DNA of 64,000 nucleotides from Cladorrhinum sp. PSN259. Taxonomy: Eukaryota > Ascomycota > Sordariomycetes > Sordariales > Podosporaceae. The notes under the pieces were generated by a model. That model saw nothing but the letters and a program-made list of their open reading frames with translations, had not been told where the DNA came from and made no database searches. The position numbers and the translations under genes are program-made. Below, piece after piece: positions 1-8,130 of the stretch; position 1 is the stretch's first letter; every line of letters starts with the position of its first letter. The DNA is taken from positions 1 to 64,000 of the forward strand of contig MU867130.1 of NCBI GenBank assembly GCA_033725935.1. The letters run 5' to 3'.

Positions 1-94
1 CAATCAATCTTCAGATTTCTCTCTCTCTCTCTCTTGATCTTGGTCCAATTGCTGGTTCAATTGTACACTTGCAAAGGATTGCTGTTATCTGACA
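1..94 (+). repeat. Left arm of ~90-bp inverted repeat
   Basis: Pairs with 1155-1244 in inverted orientation. It contains a (CT)n run at about 20-34. The arm ends immediately before the WD40 coding fragment. Confidence 0.8.
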
Positions 95-103
95 AGCGAT
101 CGG

Positions 104-345
104 GTCAGGGCAGTAGCCTTCTTGCCGGATGGCCGGACGGTCGCGTCGGCTTCAGGCGATAAGACGGTACGGCTCTGGGATGCAGCGACAGGCGCCTTCC
201 GGCAGACGCTCGAGGGGCATAGCGATTGGGTCAGGGCAGTAGCCTTCTCGCCGGATGGCCGGACGGTCGCGTCGGCTTCAGACGATAAGACGGTACGGCT
301 CTGGGATGCAGCGACAGGCGCCTTCGCCTTCTCGCCGGATGCCTA
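104..345 (+). pseudogene. WD40-repeat fragment of a fungal NLR/STAND-type gene
   Basis: The reading frame gives two WD40 units of the highly regular kind found in fungal NACHT/NB-ARC-WD40 proteins (HET-E/HNWD class): the signatures FSPDGRTVASAS, DKTVRLWDAATGAF and LEGHSDWVRAVAF are all visible. The 126-nt units (104-229 and 230 onward) are almost identical in DNA, as expected from concerted evolution or unequal exchange. The second unit is cut short: after GAF it jumps straight to AFSPDA and a stop at about 343-345, as if the DNA between two copies of a short 'gccttc' homology was deleted. There is no NACHT domain, no effector domain and no start, so this is a gene relic. In intact relatives the WD array is the ligand-sensing part of an incompatibility or immune receptor. 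Confidence 0.85.
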
Positions 346-627
346 GACGTTCGACGTGTAGAGGAACTATCTATCAGCTTCTAGAACGATACAATCTTGA
401 GTCAGACAGACGGCTGCTGAGTATAAATGCAATCTGAGACCCTTCGAGTCCAAATAACGCATCCGATGTATATATTTCTGATATCTTTGTTTAAATGAAG
501 GGTGAGGGATGAACGCTTGCTTTATTTTGCTTGGCTTTCGCCGCTTGCGTAATGTTGAAATCATTGTGTGTTTTCCAAGCGACCATTTAGCGTAAAGAAT
601 AAAACGCAAAGGGACATCCGACCGATC

Positions 628-655
<28 letters not shown>
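628..655 (+). repeat. Poly(A) tract, 28 bases
   Basis: An uninterrupted run of A inside the inverted-repeat element. It could be a retroposition tail or simple slippage. No coding sequence ends next to it. Confidence 0.9.
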
Positions 656-658
<3 letters not shown>

Positions 659-1154
659 AGAAGCCGACTCCGATTCAGAAACCTCCCCGAGTTCATACAA
701 CAAAGCCTTTCCGTCTACATGTCGTACACCTCGACACCAGCTTAATACAGATTAATAAATACTCAATGACTCCCATCAATGAGAGGTTTGCCCCCATATT
801 ACCTGGTGCAATGAGCTGTTCCATGTCGACCCCATCATATAGGGTTTTTTGGGGGGTTTTGGGAGGATGGGCCATGGCTGAGGACAATGGCGGGGGTGGC
901 TGCGTCAGACGATGACTTATCACCTACTGTGTAATGTGGCTGAAGGCCATGGCGGGAGTGGCTTATTTGTCGGAGAGACCACGGGGACAGGTTTTCTTAT
1001 GCCGCCTTAACAATTTCCTAAAAAGAAAAAAAAGGAACAAGAAAAAAGAATCGAACGTGTCACCTCAATTTTCAAGACGAGGGTGCCTCCGAAATCCACA
1101 TCGGTTCCTCAGACCTGGTTCCACAATAGAGTAGCCCGTGCGTGGGTAGAGCGG

Positions 1155-1244
1155 TGTCAGATAACAGCAGTCCTTTGCAAGTGTACAATTAAACCAGTAA
1201 TTGGACCAAGATCAAGAGAGAGGGAGAAATCTGAAGATTGATTA
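1155..1244 (-). repeat. Right arm of ~90-bp inverted repeat
   Basis: Reverse complement of 2-94 with a few substitutions and a shorter GA run. Confidence 0.8.
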
Positions 1245-1540
1245 AAGTGCTTGTCCTCTCCTTCTAAGAGTCCTTTTTAGACTCCTTATAGCTCTGCCAG
1301 TATGGACCGTGTGGTATGGACCAAACCTTCGGTATGACGATCATCCGGTACATCAGCTATGCCTTAGACCCTTCTTCCACACACCCGTCTTTCTGGCACA
1401 CTTTCTTTCTGACAGGGGGACGGGAGGCGTAAGGTTTAAGGAACGGAAGAAGGCTCGACGGGACTGTTAGTTATAGATACTCCAGTTTCGGAGGTGCAAT
1501 AACGGAGATGGTCAATACTAAATCATCATTGCTTAGTCAT
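1245..1540. other. Unassigned intergenic DNA
   Basis: No open frame of note, RNA gene or repeat was seen here. Confidence 0.5.
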
Positions 1541-1617
1541 CACTCTGAGTAATAAGCTTCCAACCGTCGGACCAGTACTCAAGTGGGTGACCATTGGGGA
1601 ATCCCCGGTGTTGTATG
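1541..1617 (+). pseudogene. Truncated 5S rRNA copy (3' part)
   Basis: The stretch from about 1568 to 1617 matches the 3' half of ascomycete 5S rRNA: GGACCAGTACTCAAGTGGGT followed by GGGAATCCCCGGTGTTGTAT and then a T run (1618-1620). The preceding ~25 bases still resemble the middle of the molecule, with AATAAG before the conserved GGAC. The 5' third (expected to begin ACATACG and to contain the first arms of the fold) is not recognisable, so it is unlikely to give functional 5S. Dispersed 5S genes and pseudogenes are typical of Neurospora-like fungi. A low-complexity T/A tail follows. Confidence 0.75.
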
Positions 1618-1636
1618 TTTTGTTCAACTCTCTCAA

Positions 1637-1666
1637 TTTTTATTTTTATTTTTATTTTTATTTTTT
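1637..1666 (+). repeat. (TTTTTA)n low-complexity tail after the 5S relic
   Basis: About four to five units of TTTTTA beginning 20 bases after the end of the 5S relic. Confidence 0.85.
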
Positions 1667-2617
1667 AATACAATTTTACCGTGTATCATATATCTCGGGT
1701 GTGAAGCTTCATCAAATTCTTGCATTTTTGAGAAGTCTTGAACCTTTTGGTCAGAAAAAACGGCCGCCTAAACGGTCCAACGCCACAGTTTCTTAACGGT
1801 AAGATAAACGTTTTAGGTAGCCAAAACCCTGAGGGGTGTCTGTAGGCAAGGTGAAACCAGAACCTTGCCTCCTAATTTTCATATTATTGCACTTAGTGAG
1901 GCGCTAAATTTAGAAGGTACGAAGGAGTATTTTTGGCCATTGCAGCAGAAGAGCGGGCAGTGCTAGTTGGGTTTACTGTAGATGTTGTGCGATCGAAGAC
2001 CGGTTGTGGCACGAAGATCACTTTCCCGTACGACGATGTGCAGTAAAAGCAGTGGGTGAAAAAAGCGTGTTTTTTTGGAAGGTTCTATTCAGCTTTATGT
2101 CCAGACTTTGCACACAGTATGTAATGTTATCAGCGGTCAGTCCCCATACCATATTCCTCTCAGTCACATGTGGCTCAGAATCAGTGGCGTTGGTACTAAA
2201 GTCAGCTATCTGCTTACCGCCTTCCGATTAGACTTGGTTGTAGGAGATCTTGGTCGATATAGGAGAGCTTTTTTGCTGGTTGATTGAATGTTTCGCTCGG
2301 TTAGTTTAGCAATTGTGATGCTGTTGGCGATCGTTTCCTATACTAAATGTCAATGGCCGCCAGTGCCAGAGTGTTGATAGCACATGATAAGTAGATAAGT
2401 GGACGCGGAAGTGGGGTGCCTACGTGACGGGGTTAAAGTTTGACCATATGTGGCTGACAGGAATGTGGCACTAACTTCCCACAAGATCCCCCACTTCCGA
2501 TCCCCTCAATGGCAAAGAAAGTAGAAATAGGGTGCCAGGCGCATGCGTTCTTGGAAATTGTGCTAGATCTCTAACAATTCATTCGCATCGGAGCCCATCA
2601 TTGCCACCATAGCATGG
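1667..2617. other. Unassigned intergenic DNA
   Basis: Only short open frames without protein-like composition. Nothing recognisable. Confidence 0.5.
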
Positions 2618-2895
2618 GTGACGAGCGAGGACTCCAACTACAACAGCGCCGCTGCCCCAAGGCACCCTGGTGAGAGCCCCTCAGCTATTATCCGCCGCAA
2701 GGAGAACGCCACCGCTGGAGCCAATGACTCCAACGATGGTGCTCTCCCGAAGACCACCGCGACCACAAGCCCAAGGCCACCAACAAGACATCTGGCACTG
2801 CCAGACGCAAGAACGCTGTAAAGGTCGATCCTAACGACTCCGGAAATGGTACAGTCACCTCTCAAATGGCGAGGCCCTGCTGCGCATTTGCATAA
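2618..2895 (+). pseudogene. Frameshifted fragment of a Ser/Thr/Asn-rich basic protein
   Basis: A coding-like stretch reads TSEDSNYNSAAAPRHPGE, then IIRRKENATAGANDSNDGA, in one frame up to about 2760. It continues with the same composition in the next frame (HKPKATNKTSGTARRKNAVK, then VDPNDSGNG) to a stop at 2893-2895. The bias towards Lys/Asn/Ser/Thr and GCC/ACC codons persists across the frame change, which suggests one gene broken by a small indel. No family was recognised. Confidence 0.4.
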
Positions 2896-3092
2896 TAAGA
2901 TCACTGGGCAAAATGAAGTGGGCACAGCACCGCTGGTCAGGTACACTGCAGGCAGGAAGAAAATTATTCTCATTTTCATTGTACTATCTGGCGGCCCATA
3001 GGCCGGCCTGTAATAATCCTGGAGGGCTGAAGGGCCCTATTGCTGCTTTTTAGACTAAGTGGCTAACTTCTCGTCTTTTATTAGGCTTCACT

Positions 3093-3202
3093 GGTTCCCG
3101 GCCATACCTTACCGGTTTCCGGCCATACCTTCACCGGTTCCTGGTCATACTCCACCCAAATTCCGGCCATGTCTTGACCTAGTTTCCGACTTCGTCTGAC
3201 CC
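3093..3202. repeat. Degenerate 21-22-bp tandem repeat, about five units
   Basis: Successive units follow the pattern GGTTCCCGGCCATACCTTAC and decay towards the right: GGTTTCCGGCC..., GGTTCCTGGTC..., AATTCCGGCC..., TAGTTTCCGAC.... The surrounding DNA (2896-3563) holds no gene that I can support. Confidence 0.65.
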
Positions 3203-3563
3203 AGCCTCGTATTAGTCGTATATTTCTAATAGAATGCAAAACATGGGCCTCAGATGTCATTCGTTAAAATATATGCAGCTCATCATTGTGGTCCATTGGT
3301 AATCTCGTCTGTGCTTGTCCTTGTGAGGAACAGTCAGGCCGATATGGGAGATATGTGTGTTTAGGTACAGGAAGGGAATTATTTGGGTCTAGTCCTAAAA
3401 ACGGCGTCACGTTTGCTCTCAGATACGTGCGATCACCAGCAGCAGTCTGTGACGATGATGACTGCCAAATATAGCCACTCTCCTATCTAGACTCTCCCTC
3501 ATATTTTGTCCAGGAATCTCACTATTTAAGAATTTTGAAATGATCTGCGAATTCTAGTTAATC

Positions 3564-4416
3564 ATGGCACAGCTAACATTATCAAGCATGTCGTTAAAGT
3601 TCAAAAGACCGCCCAGCCAACGAGAGAAAAGGCTTTTTGAAGACAGGGCTTCATCAATTATGCGAAAAGTCCGTGACCGCAATCAGCTTGCCGTGGACGC
3701 CAGAGTTGCAGTTATCGGTACATACAGAGGAGAGTTATTCAGCTCGGAGCCAGACGAACGGTTTTTCAAAGAGATCGACCTCAACGTTAACATAAAGTAC
3801 CGAATTAAACCTGACGAATTAAGAAGGAAGCGTAGACATAATATAGCTCGCCGAGCCGCACCGTTTTCAGGGATGCCGGCCGAGGATCAGCTCTTGCAAG
3901 ACGCACAGCAGCAGATTCACGATCAATCTACGCCGGAAATCGTGTCACAACTTTCGAACGACATACCGACGCCCTGGGGTTTTGACGAAGAAGAGACGGA
4001 AAAGGACCATGTCAAACCTCCGCCCATGAAATTCTGTCTGCCAAGTGAAGAGGTGAAGAAACTGTTATCTATTGATTTTTTCTGATATGTAAAACCCAGG
4101 TCGGCAGGCGGCATCGAATAAATCCGGGATTTTGAATTTAAACTTTAGTCGAGTAGAAGAAGATATAATAGAGCATCCGACTTCAGTGTTGAATCTTCCC
4201 ATATGCAATGATATTTCCAATCAAGAGCTGATAAACATAATGCACTTTATTATTCAGGCGCCTCCAGAGGCTTTCATCCTGCTATCGACGACCCAGATAA
4301 AAGAACTCTCAACGTCACTCCGGCTGAAGCCTTTTAGTAGGCACCAAGGTCTCACCTACGGTGCAATTAACCATGCAGGATTACAGTCTATTTTAGGGTG
4401 GCATAGATCGATATAG
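3564..4416 (+). CDS. Hypothetical protein with weak MADS-box-like N-terminus (two exons)
   Basis: Exon 1 (3564-4052) opens with ATG in the context ATCATGG. If unspliced it would stop at 4085. A 55-nt intron (4053-4107, GTGAAG...GGCAG) joins it in phase to a second open stretch (4108-4416), giving about 265 residues. Residues ~15-70 (REKRLFEDRASSIMRKVRDR, then AVDARVAVIGTYRGELFSSE) resemble the helix-strand plan of SRF/MADS boxes as seen in the small, divergent MADS-like proteins of fungal genomes: a basic first helix, then alternating hydrophobics and a GEL turn. The rest has no recognised domain. It sits in a gene-poor island next to decayed DNA. The intron is inferred from consensus and phase only, so the 173-residue single-exon form is the alternative. 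If it binds DNA it would be nuclear, but this is a guess. Confidence 0.4.
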
Positions 4417-5403
4417 ATATCAAGGCAGGACCTTCGCATAATAGTCTATTCTAAGACGTACCCCTAAATGCCGCTTTACCGGTCTATCTTCCTCCTTTAC
4501 GCCGAACCAAGCACGGTAAAAAACGCCTCTTAAATAATAGTTAATATCTATTATATACCTTAGTATATAATAACCCAAACGCCTCCAAAAGCTTCCTAGC
4601 ACTAATAGTATAAATATTAGGGGTATATACGAAATATAGCTCCGCTTTTTTCTTCAGGTATCAACCTCCAAAGGTTTAGATAGACGGGGAAATACTATGG
4701 AATATTCTCTACCATTACCAGTAAAACGAGGCTAGTAAAGCTAAAGATTAGAAAGGGAAACTGACCGCGAGTAAGAAAAAAGTATTAGATATATTACTAT
4801 AATAGACCGTAAATAAGCGCCTAAAGTATAAAAGGATCCTCGAAGCCTTATATAATATCATAAGTTTTCTTAAAATACGAACCAGGTTCGAACTTAGAAA
4901 CATACATAAAATACCTCGCCATCCATTACCCTAAACAGATTAAACACTAACTCTAACATATCTACAACATCTAAAATACCGTTATAGGCAATAAACCCGT
5001 CTTATAAACCTCGTTAAGGACAAGGTAATTCAGATGCTACATTTAAGGGTTCCATCCAACCGCGAGGACAGCCGGTGGATTAATATCAAATTTAATACCA
5101 ACCAAATACTTCCCAAGAATGACCCCCTCCGAAATACGTTCAAGTCCAATGTCCTTTCTCTTAACGTAATTCTGCCCAGCACCGTGACGTTCCATGATAA
5201 CATGAGATACTTCGTAATAGGGATATAGATTATACGACGACATATAATAGAGAACACAGCGTACGAATCAGTCATCGAAAGTTTATCGAGAACATAGAAG
5301 TGTAATCCGATTATAGAAGTGTCCGAAAATAAATTCGATATCATTAGATCATCGAACATAAATTTAGCTTTCCAGCAGCTTCTCTTATTTACCCTGAGGG
5401 CAT
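4417..5403. other. AT-rich, stop-riddled tract, probably a RIP-decayed element
   Basis: The tract is rich in TA steps (many 'tatata', 'taata', 'ttata') with stops in every frame and no intact gene. Short protein-like stretches survive on the minus strand around 5043-5243. This is what repeat-induced point mutation leaves of an old transposon, but no transposon family could be named. Confidence 0.45.
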
Positions 5404-5780
5404 TTACCGCTTCTGTCCGATGAGAAACCTCTCCAAAGCGTACCCGGCGAATACGTGCAGGCGGGAATAAGCTTTGTATATCTTAATCGCCTCTATTACT
5501 TTGCTTATGAGCTTGGCCTCCACACTCCAAAGGTTCTAGCGGTACGTTCGACAGACGCCGCGAAGGCTGACGCATGAAAACGCTCCGTATACAGGAGAGA
5601 CGTCCAACAGGATGGAGGGGCGGCAAGCCGACTTTGGAGACCTTTTATTCTCTCCGACAGGCGTGCTTCCTTCCGCGTCTTCAAAAATCTGATGCCGAGA
5701 GTGAGGTTACATCTACCTTCGTCATGAGCAACTTCATAACCGCTTTTCTGGGCCGGACGCAGTTGCCTGGGAGTCTCCAA
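5404..5780 (-). pseudogene. Two coding-like minus-strand stretches in different frames, unknown family
   Basis: The first stretch (about 5780 down to 5505) reads ETPRQLRPAQKSGYEVAHDE and later KTRKEARLSERIKGLQSR. The second, in another frame (about 5535 to 5404), reads VEAKLISKVIEAIKIYKAYS and ends FAGYALERFLIGQKR before a TAA. Both have protein-like composition and lie directly downstream of the JmjC relic, so they may be further exons or frame-broken parts of it, or part of the neighbouring decayed element. No family was recognised. Confidence 0.3.
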
Positions 5781-5796
5781 GAAAGTATAGGCGAGC

Positions 5797-6744
5797 TTAG
5801 CATACGCGAGGACTCATGGAAAATAAAAAGTGAAGTTTGGGGATTTTTGAGAATATATCATGTCTTTTTCCGCCGTCTTGTAGGTTTAACGTATTTGAGT
5901 TTAAATTCCTAGGTCTATTAGCATCGTAGAGAATAAGATGTGTCGAGAAAGGGGCACCTACTTCAACGAGTTCAACAAACCTCTGGACCACTCCGCTGTC
6001 GCCGATGTGTTCCAGCCCTTCTTGGAGCTTAGCCTCAATGAGCCGCTCGGCTACGTGAACAATATCTGGCATCCGTTCCATTGTCTCGTTCGTAATGTCT
6101 GGACACTTCATCTGGGCAAGCACAACCTCCATCCATCGAGCAATAGCGGACCACTGGAGAATGTGACCCCCTAACGCTAATGTTTGTGACTCTGCCGTCC
6201 GAAAGACAAAATGAATGGTGCCAGATGGGAAGAATACGGTTTGTCCAGGGCGGAGAACAATATACCTCCACTGACCAGCAGAGGGGTCCTGATGAGATAT
6301 CCACTCCTTTCCGTGCTGAGGTTCGTGTATCATCCACCCAAAACCAAACATTCCTTCCAGAACGGTAATCCAAGTGGCATAGCCATGGCTGTCCATATAC
6401 GGCGCTGTATTATGACCCCCTTCCGAGAGTAACACCCATTCAAGAACGTTCTTCCAATCCACCCACTGCCGCAATGGCGCCTCAATCCTCCTCGTGCTAT
6501 CCTGCATCAGTATCGTGTACCTAATTTAGAGGAGGAGCTGGCAATTTTCTTCATTCAGAAAATTCGGAAGGACCGACTGCGGGAGGGTACTCTGAAGATC
6601 CAGAACATTCCAGGGATCTCCTATATCACGTTCTCCGCGCATAAAACGATCACGAACCTCTCTCAGGCTCCGGAATTCAGAAAATGGGAAAATGGGCGAT
6701 AGGGTTGCGCTTATCCGCTGAGCACCTCTAGAGTCTGGACCAAG
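5797..6744 (-). pseudogene. JmjC/cupin-like domain gene with in-frame stop
   Basis: A 236-codon frame (ATG at 6507 to a stop at 5797) has fungal JmjC features: MDSHGYATWITVLEG, then VLRPGQTVFFPSGTIHFVFR and ALGGHILQW. JmjC proteins are Fe(II)/2-oxoglutarate oxygenases, several of them histone or protein demethylases. The same reading frame continues upstream for 72 protein-like codons (6744-6529, including FSEFRSLREVRDRFMRGERD) through a single TAA at 6526-6528, so ATG 6507 is probably not the real start. At the expected first iron ligand (the His of His-x-Asp) the sequence has Tyr, encoded TAT, giving YMD at residues 37-39. Both the TAA (from CAA) and the TAT (from CAT) are one C-to-T change away from the expected codon in a CpA context. 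The distal His (residue 99) is kept. Probably a dead copy with lost iron binding. Other introns further upstream are possible. Confidence 0.65.
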
Positions 6745-6969
6745 TCAAATCCACGCCGAAACGATAGCCGAGACAGCCTGGGAAAGGCCCTTTGGCCAAA
6801 GGGCCCCTCGCTATAGGCATGGGAAAAAGAACGGACAGCTTCCAATAATATAAACCTTATAATCAGAGAGCTTATAGCAAATATCGGTTGGGGCAGCACC
6901 GGCGGATATGCTAGGCAGATACAGATCCATGGAGTTGGTACTAATAGCGAGAGTCTTTAGCATCCTATC
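6745..6969. other. Intergenic DNA between JmjC relic and kinase-like gene
   Basis: No supported feature. It may hold an unrecognised 5' exon of the JmjC relic. Confidence 0.4.
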
Positions 6970-8130
6970 TTACACATCCTCCTCCCAATCATCAGAGTCA
7001 GAGTACGGCTCGTACTCTTGGTTGGAGAGATGCTCGACAATCTTGGCTACCCCCTGCCGATCCCCTTCGACGGTGCCGGTCTTGTCCTCGTCGACCCATC
7101 CCTCAGTATAGCCGCCGCCAAAGTCGATCAGCCAAGCGTCATTGTTCTTGTCAATCATGACGTTCTCCGCTTTGGCATCGCCCCAGACAAGGCCCGCGCT
7201 ATGGAGTTGCTCGACCGTCTCTTGAATCTGTCTCGCCCACCGCTGTCGGAGGGGAATGGGCGTGTGGAGCAGGCGGTCCTCGAACAAGAGCCCGCCATTT
7301 TCGCGGCGACGGTCAATGTACGTGAGCAGCAGGCCTAGGACTTGGCTGTCTTCTTCTACCGCTACAACCCCGCGAAGACGAGCAATGCGCGCGTCGTGCG
7401 GTAGGGAAGACTTGAGGATCCTGAGGTGGGCTTCAAGCTCTTTCTCAAGCCCGAGAGAGTCGCCTAGCGCGAAGGTCTTCAAGAAGCAAAGTATCTTGTG
7501 GCCCGAATCGTCCAGCTCGACCAAAACCCGCGTCGGCATCTCGGATAGGGCGTAGCCGGGTTTCTCAAACGAGACTTCAATATCAAGAGGACGGAAGAAC
7601 TTGACATACTGCCCAAGTTGTTGGGCAAGCTCGGGCTCGATGTCGTTTAGTGCTGGAACCCAGCGGCTCTCCTCGTCTCTCATGAGGATAGGGAACGGCT
7701 TGTCGTTTTCCACCTCAAGCCGACAGCGGTACTCTTCTGGGAAGAAGTATTCGGAAAGAAGTGGGTGAGCCTCCCCCGTTGCGATCTTTGCGGGGTCAAA
7801 AGACGGCGGAATATCGGGGGCAACTTCCAAGAAGACAGGCTCGAAGGCATTGATGAGCCAGGCATGGAAGTCGTCGATCACGTCCTCTGGATGCTCGTCT
7901 TCATCTGTGTCGAATTCCCACTCGTCTCTGACAGCGGCGATAAACTTGTGATAGCGGGACTCGACAGCAGGCGAACTGCAAATGTAGAAGGGCGACATCT
8001 CGATGTGGAACTCCCTGCCATTGCAGCGGATGGATGTGATGCAGTCGTCGGGGCCATCGTGGCCGAGACGATCGCTCATGGCCTTTGCCAGAATACGGCC
8101 GGATTTGGCAGACGGAGTGGATGCCATCAT
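6970..8130 (-). CDS. Fungal protein kinase-like protein
   Basis: A single-exon protein of 386 residues. Residues ~210-365 form a compact kinase-like domain: a candidate ATP-binding Lys in CFLKTF (K218), a catalytic-loop equivalent VWGDAKAENVMID (residues 315-327), and a metal-binding loop DFGGGYTEGW (336-345) followed by GTVEGD. The HRD motif appears as W-G-D, keeping the catalytic Asp, Lys and Asn. This version is usual in the fungus-specific kinase-like families that lie between eukaryotic protein kinases and phosphotransferases. The N-terminal ~200 residues are acidic and have no named domain. The C-terminus is very acidic (DSDDWEEDV). Unlike its decayed neighbours the frame is intact with normal codon use. 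Substrate and role are unknown. Confidence 0.75.
   Translation of the reverse strand: MMASTPSAKSGRILAKAMSDRLGHDGPDDCITSIRCNGREFHIEMSPFYICSSPAVESRYHKFIAAVRDEWEFDTDEDEHPEDVIDDFHAWLINAFEPVFLEVAPDIPPSFDPAKIATGEAHPLLSEYFFPEEYRCRLEVENDKPFPILMRDEESRWVPALNDIEPELAQQLGQYVKFFRPLDIEVSFEKPGYALSEMPTRVLVELDDSGHKILCFLKTFALGDSLGLEKELEAHLRILKSSLPHDARIARLRGVVAVEEDSQVLGLLLTYIDRRRENGGLLFEDRLLHTPIPLRQRWARQIQETVEQLHSAGLVWGDAKAENVMIDKNNDAWLIDFGGGYTEGWVDEDKTGTVEGDRQGVAKIVEHLSNQEYEPYSDSDDWEEDV

Larger units (their letters stand above)
1..1244. mobile_element. 1.24-kb inverted-repeat element carrying a WD40 gene fragment
   Basis: Bases 2-94 and 1155-1244 are near-perfect inverted copies of each other (about 90 bp each, differing by a few substitutions and by the length of a CT/GA run). 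Between them lie a broken WD40 array, a 28-base A run and otherwise unremarkable DNA with no transposase. The architecture is that of a non-autonomous terminal-inverted-repeat element that has picked up a piece of a host gene. The left arm starts at the very edge of the window, so the outer end and any target-site duplication cannot be seen. Alternatively it could be an inverted duplication of the tail of a WD40 gene. Confidence 0.55.

Noticed and set aside
568..915. Open frame with poly-Lys encoded by the A run
   Set aside because: It arises from the 28-base A tract and has no protein-like sequence elsewhere.
5939..6432. Plus-strand open frames opposite the JmjC relic
   Set aside because: They are shadows of the minus-strand coding sequence.
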